A program made the position numbers and the translations under genes. This document shows positions 63,134 to 64,000 of a DNA stretch of 64,000 nt, piece by piece. A model generated the notes under the pieces. It was not told where the DNA came from and ran no database searches. It was given only the letters and a program-made list of their open reading frames with translations. Position 1 is the stretch's first letter, and each line of letters starts with the position of its first letter. The stretch is from CAVTTH01 sp963737545 (GTDB lineage: Bacteria; Verrucomicrobiota; Verrucomicrobiia; Chthoniobacterales; UBA10450): the NCBI GenBank assembly GCA_963737545.1, contig CAVTTH010000003.1, forward strand, positions 1,302,001 through 1,366,000, written 5' to 3'.

Positions 63134-63562
63134 TCAGCCGACGAGTTCGACTGAACCATCGGCTGAGGAGAAATGTCGTAGCGGCGCGTCAAAAGTAAGC
63201 AAGGTGGCATTCCACGATTCGGCGAGCCAAACCAGGACGGCATCGTTCACCTGGTTATGCCCGTGGCACCGCTGGAGCAAATTCATGAGTCGCGGGAGTT
63301 GTCGTTTTCTCGCCTCAAGATAAACGTGATCTTTGTCTGAAATTAGAGCGACCAGCATCTGCCCGGCCTGAGCCGGAGATTTTGCGTCGGGAATGGCGGT
63401 TGGATTGCTGGAAATGCGCACAAAAGCAGCCTGAGTGAGCAGGCAGGTGGCCCAGCGATAATTTCCGCGCTGCGTGAGACGTGCGGTCGCTCGCTTATGG
63501 AACGGATGATTAGGCCAGGCCAGCGCAAGCAGGACATTAGCGTCCAGAAGGAGTGTCTTCAT
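63134..63562 (-). CDS. vapC: VapC-like PIN-domain toxin
   Basis: A 142-residue PIN-domain ribonuclease. Acidic active-site residues: Asp in LLLDANVLLALAW, Glu/Asp region in ATCLLTQAAFVRI, Asp in NDAVLVWLAESW and in LLTFDAPLRHF. Toxins of this type cut tRNA or rRNA when not held by their antitoxin. It overlaps the antitoxin gene by 26 bases. A half copy of the GTAGCGGCG repeat lies at about 63178 within its 3' part. Confidence 0.85.
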   Translation of the reverse strand: MKTLLLDANVLLALAWPNHPFHKRATARLTQRGNYRWATCLLTQAAFVRISSNPTAIPDAKSPAQAGQMLVALISDKDHVYLEARKRQLPRLMNLLQRCHGHNQVNDAVLVWLAESWNATLLTFDAPLRHFSSADGSVELVG

Positions 63563-63788
63563 TTTCTTCCCAAGCCTGGCGGACCGATCGTAGAGAAATT
63601 AATGGAGCATTCTTGTCTACCTCAAAGGTGGGGAATCGCCTGCCGCGTTTTGCTCTTGGATCTTCCGATTTTTGCAAAGCCCGGTGAATCAACTGCGAAA
63701 TCACTTCTCCCAACCGCCGTCCCGATGCCTTGGAAAGACTCATCGCCGCTTCGTACGCTTGATCGTCAAGAGTTATCGTTGTCCGCAT
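63537..63788 (-). CDS. vapB: VapB-like ribbon-helix-helix antitoxin
   Basis: An 83-residue protein with an N-terminal ribbon-helix-helix (MRTTITLDDQAYEAAMSLSK, SGRRLGEVISQLIHRALQ) and a C-terminal tail (APLISLRSVRQAWEENEDTP) that would wrap the VapC active site. ATG 63788 is preferred over an upstream in-frame ATG. First gene of the pair. It probably represses its own promoter through the palindrome just upstream. Confidence 0.8.
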   Translation of the reverse strand: MRTTITLDDQAYEAAMSLSKASGRRLGEVISQLIHRALQKSEDPRAKRGRRFPTFEVDKNAPLISLRSVRQAWEENEDTPSGR

Positions 63789-63802
63789 GGGATACAATGA
63801 TA

Positions 63803-63815
63803 CACTGATGCAGTG
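63803..63815. promoter_or_regulatory. Candidate VapB operator between promoter boxes
   Basis: The perfect palindrome CACTG-ATG-CAGTG lies directly downstream of a minus-strand TTGACA (-35, at 63817-63822) and before the antitoxin start. Its position between the -35 and likely -10 region suits autoregulation by a ribbon-helix-helix dimer. The -10 is ambiguous: TATCAT is only 14 bases from the -35. Confidence 0.45.
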
Positions 63816-64000
63816 ATGTCAAAAAGAAAGGACGGTTTTTGGGAATTCGGCGGTCGCTGCCGTCAGACCATTCCTGAGGCATTCCGGGCAAAGAAGAAAA
63901 TCACGATTTTCCCGCTCGGCTTCTTCCGCGAGAAGGAAAAGCTTGTGACACGGATCGTGCAGACAATTCACGAAGCGGCTGGTCGGCCGGCTTGTATGCG
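63816..64000 (+). CDS. Unidentified gene, 3' part outside window
   Basis: An open frame from ATG 63816 to the window edge (61 codons: KRKDGFWEFGGRCRQTIPEA, KKKITIFPLGFFREKEKL, TRIVQTIHEAAGRPACM). It reads like real coding sequence but no family is recognised. It is divergent from vapB with 27 bases between, and its start abuts the palindrome, so it may share control with the toxin-antitoxin promoter. Confidence 0.4.
   Translation, partial: MSKRKDGFWEFGGRCRQTIPEAFRAKKKITIFPLGFFREKEKLVTRIVQTIHEAAGRPACM

Noticed and set aside
1..64000. tRNA, rRNA, riboswitches and insertion-sequence transposases
   Set aside because: No convincing cloverleaf, rRNA segment, riboswitch core or transposase-like protein was seen; most gaps are too short.

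Overview
The window is about 64 kb of densely packed, fairly GC-rich bacterial chromosome. It has no rRNA or tRNA genes, no prophage and no recognisable insertion sequence. The gene content points to a Gram-negative with an outer membrane: an alternative complex III (ACIII) operon, TatC, a lauroyl-type acyltransferase, sigma-54 with an NtrC-type regulator, GlgX and a KamA-family aminomutase. Short palindromic repeats are scattered between genes. This best fits a Verrucomicrobiota-like (Chthoniobacterales/Spartobacteria-like) soil bacterium, but that is inferred from gene families only.

Layout. 1-4.2 kb: 3' end of uvrC, a PBP2-type transpeptidase and a frameshifted aldo/keto reductase. 4.3-7.5 kb: a tightly coupled set (CbiX-like chelatase, GAF protein, putative Fe-S protein resembling the C-terminal part of Deinococcus DR2241, amidohydrolase). 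7.6-11.5 kb: sigma-54 response regulator, two small exported proteins, rpoN, dciA. 11.6-16 kb: a secreted repeat protein, an HTTM-type membrane protein cluster and a TPR protein. 15.9-18.9 kb: folB, Nudix hydrolase, tatC, prepilin peptidase. 18.9-30 kb: alpha-E/ATP-grasp pair, methyltransferase, an envelope acyltransferase/deacetylase group, nagA, an MGDG-synthase-like glycosyltransferase, YihY and a peptidoglycan amidase. 30-49 kb: glgX, hpf, ftsH, a very large TerB/FHA/ABC-2 transporter, peptidases, an ECF sigma/anti-sigma/degenerate HtrA unit, ligA, a lipoprotein, a genuine HtrA and kamA. 51-63 kb: a long respiratory operon. 63-64 kb: a VapBC toxin-antitoxin pair and the start of an unidentified gene.

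Most unusual system. The respiratory operon starts with a complete ACIII (ActA-F) and runs through two small proteins into a CcoN-like, a CcoO-like and a monohaem cytochrome c gene, nearly all joined by ATGA overlaps. The CcoN-like protein aligns cleanly with cbb3 oxidase subunit I, yet all six histidines that bind haem b, haem b3 and CuB are replaced, as is the active-site tyrosine. It therefore appears to be a cofactor-free oxidase subunit maintained as a partner of ACIII. A second inactive enzyme lies at 42.7 kb: an HtrA homologue that has lost all three catalytic-triad residues and sits behind an ECF sigma/anti-sigma pair.

DNA-level signals. The octamer TCGTTAGG occurs at least 14 times, where about two copies are expected by chance. 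Two copies of a 92-93 bp element occur, one forming the 3' end of nagA and one between actB and actC. A second palindromic family (GTAGCGGCGG) is present. Five single-base frameshifts interrupt otherwise well-preserved genes, mostly in or beside short homopolymers. They may be sequencing errors or true slippage or decay.
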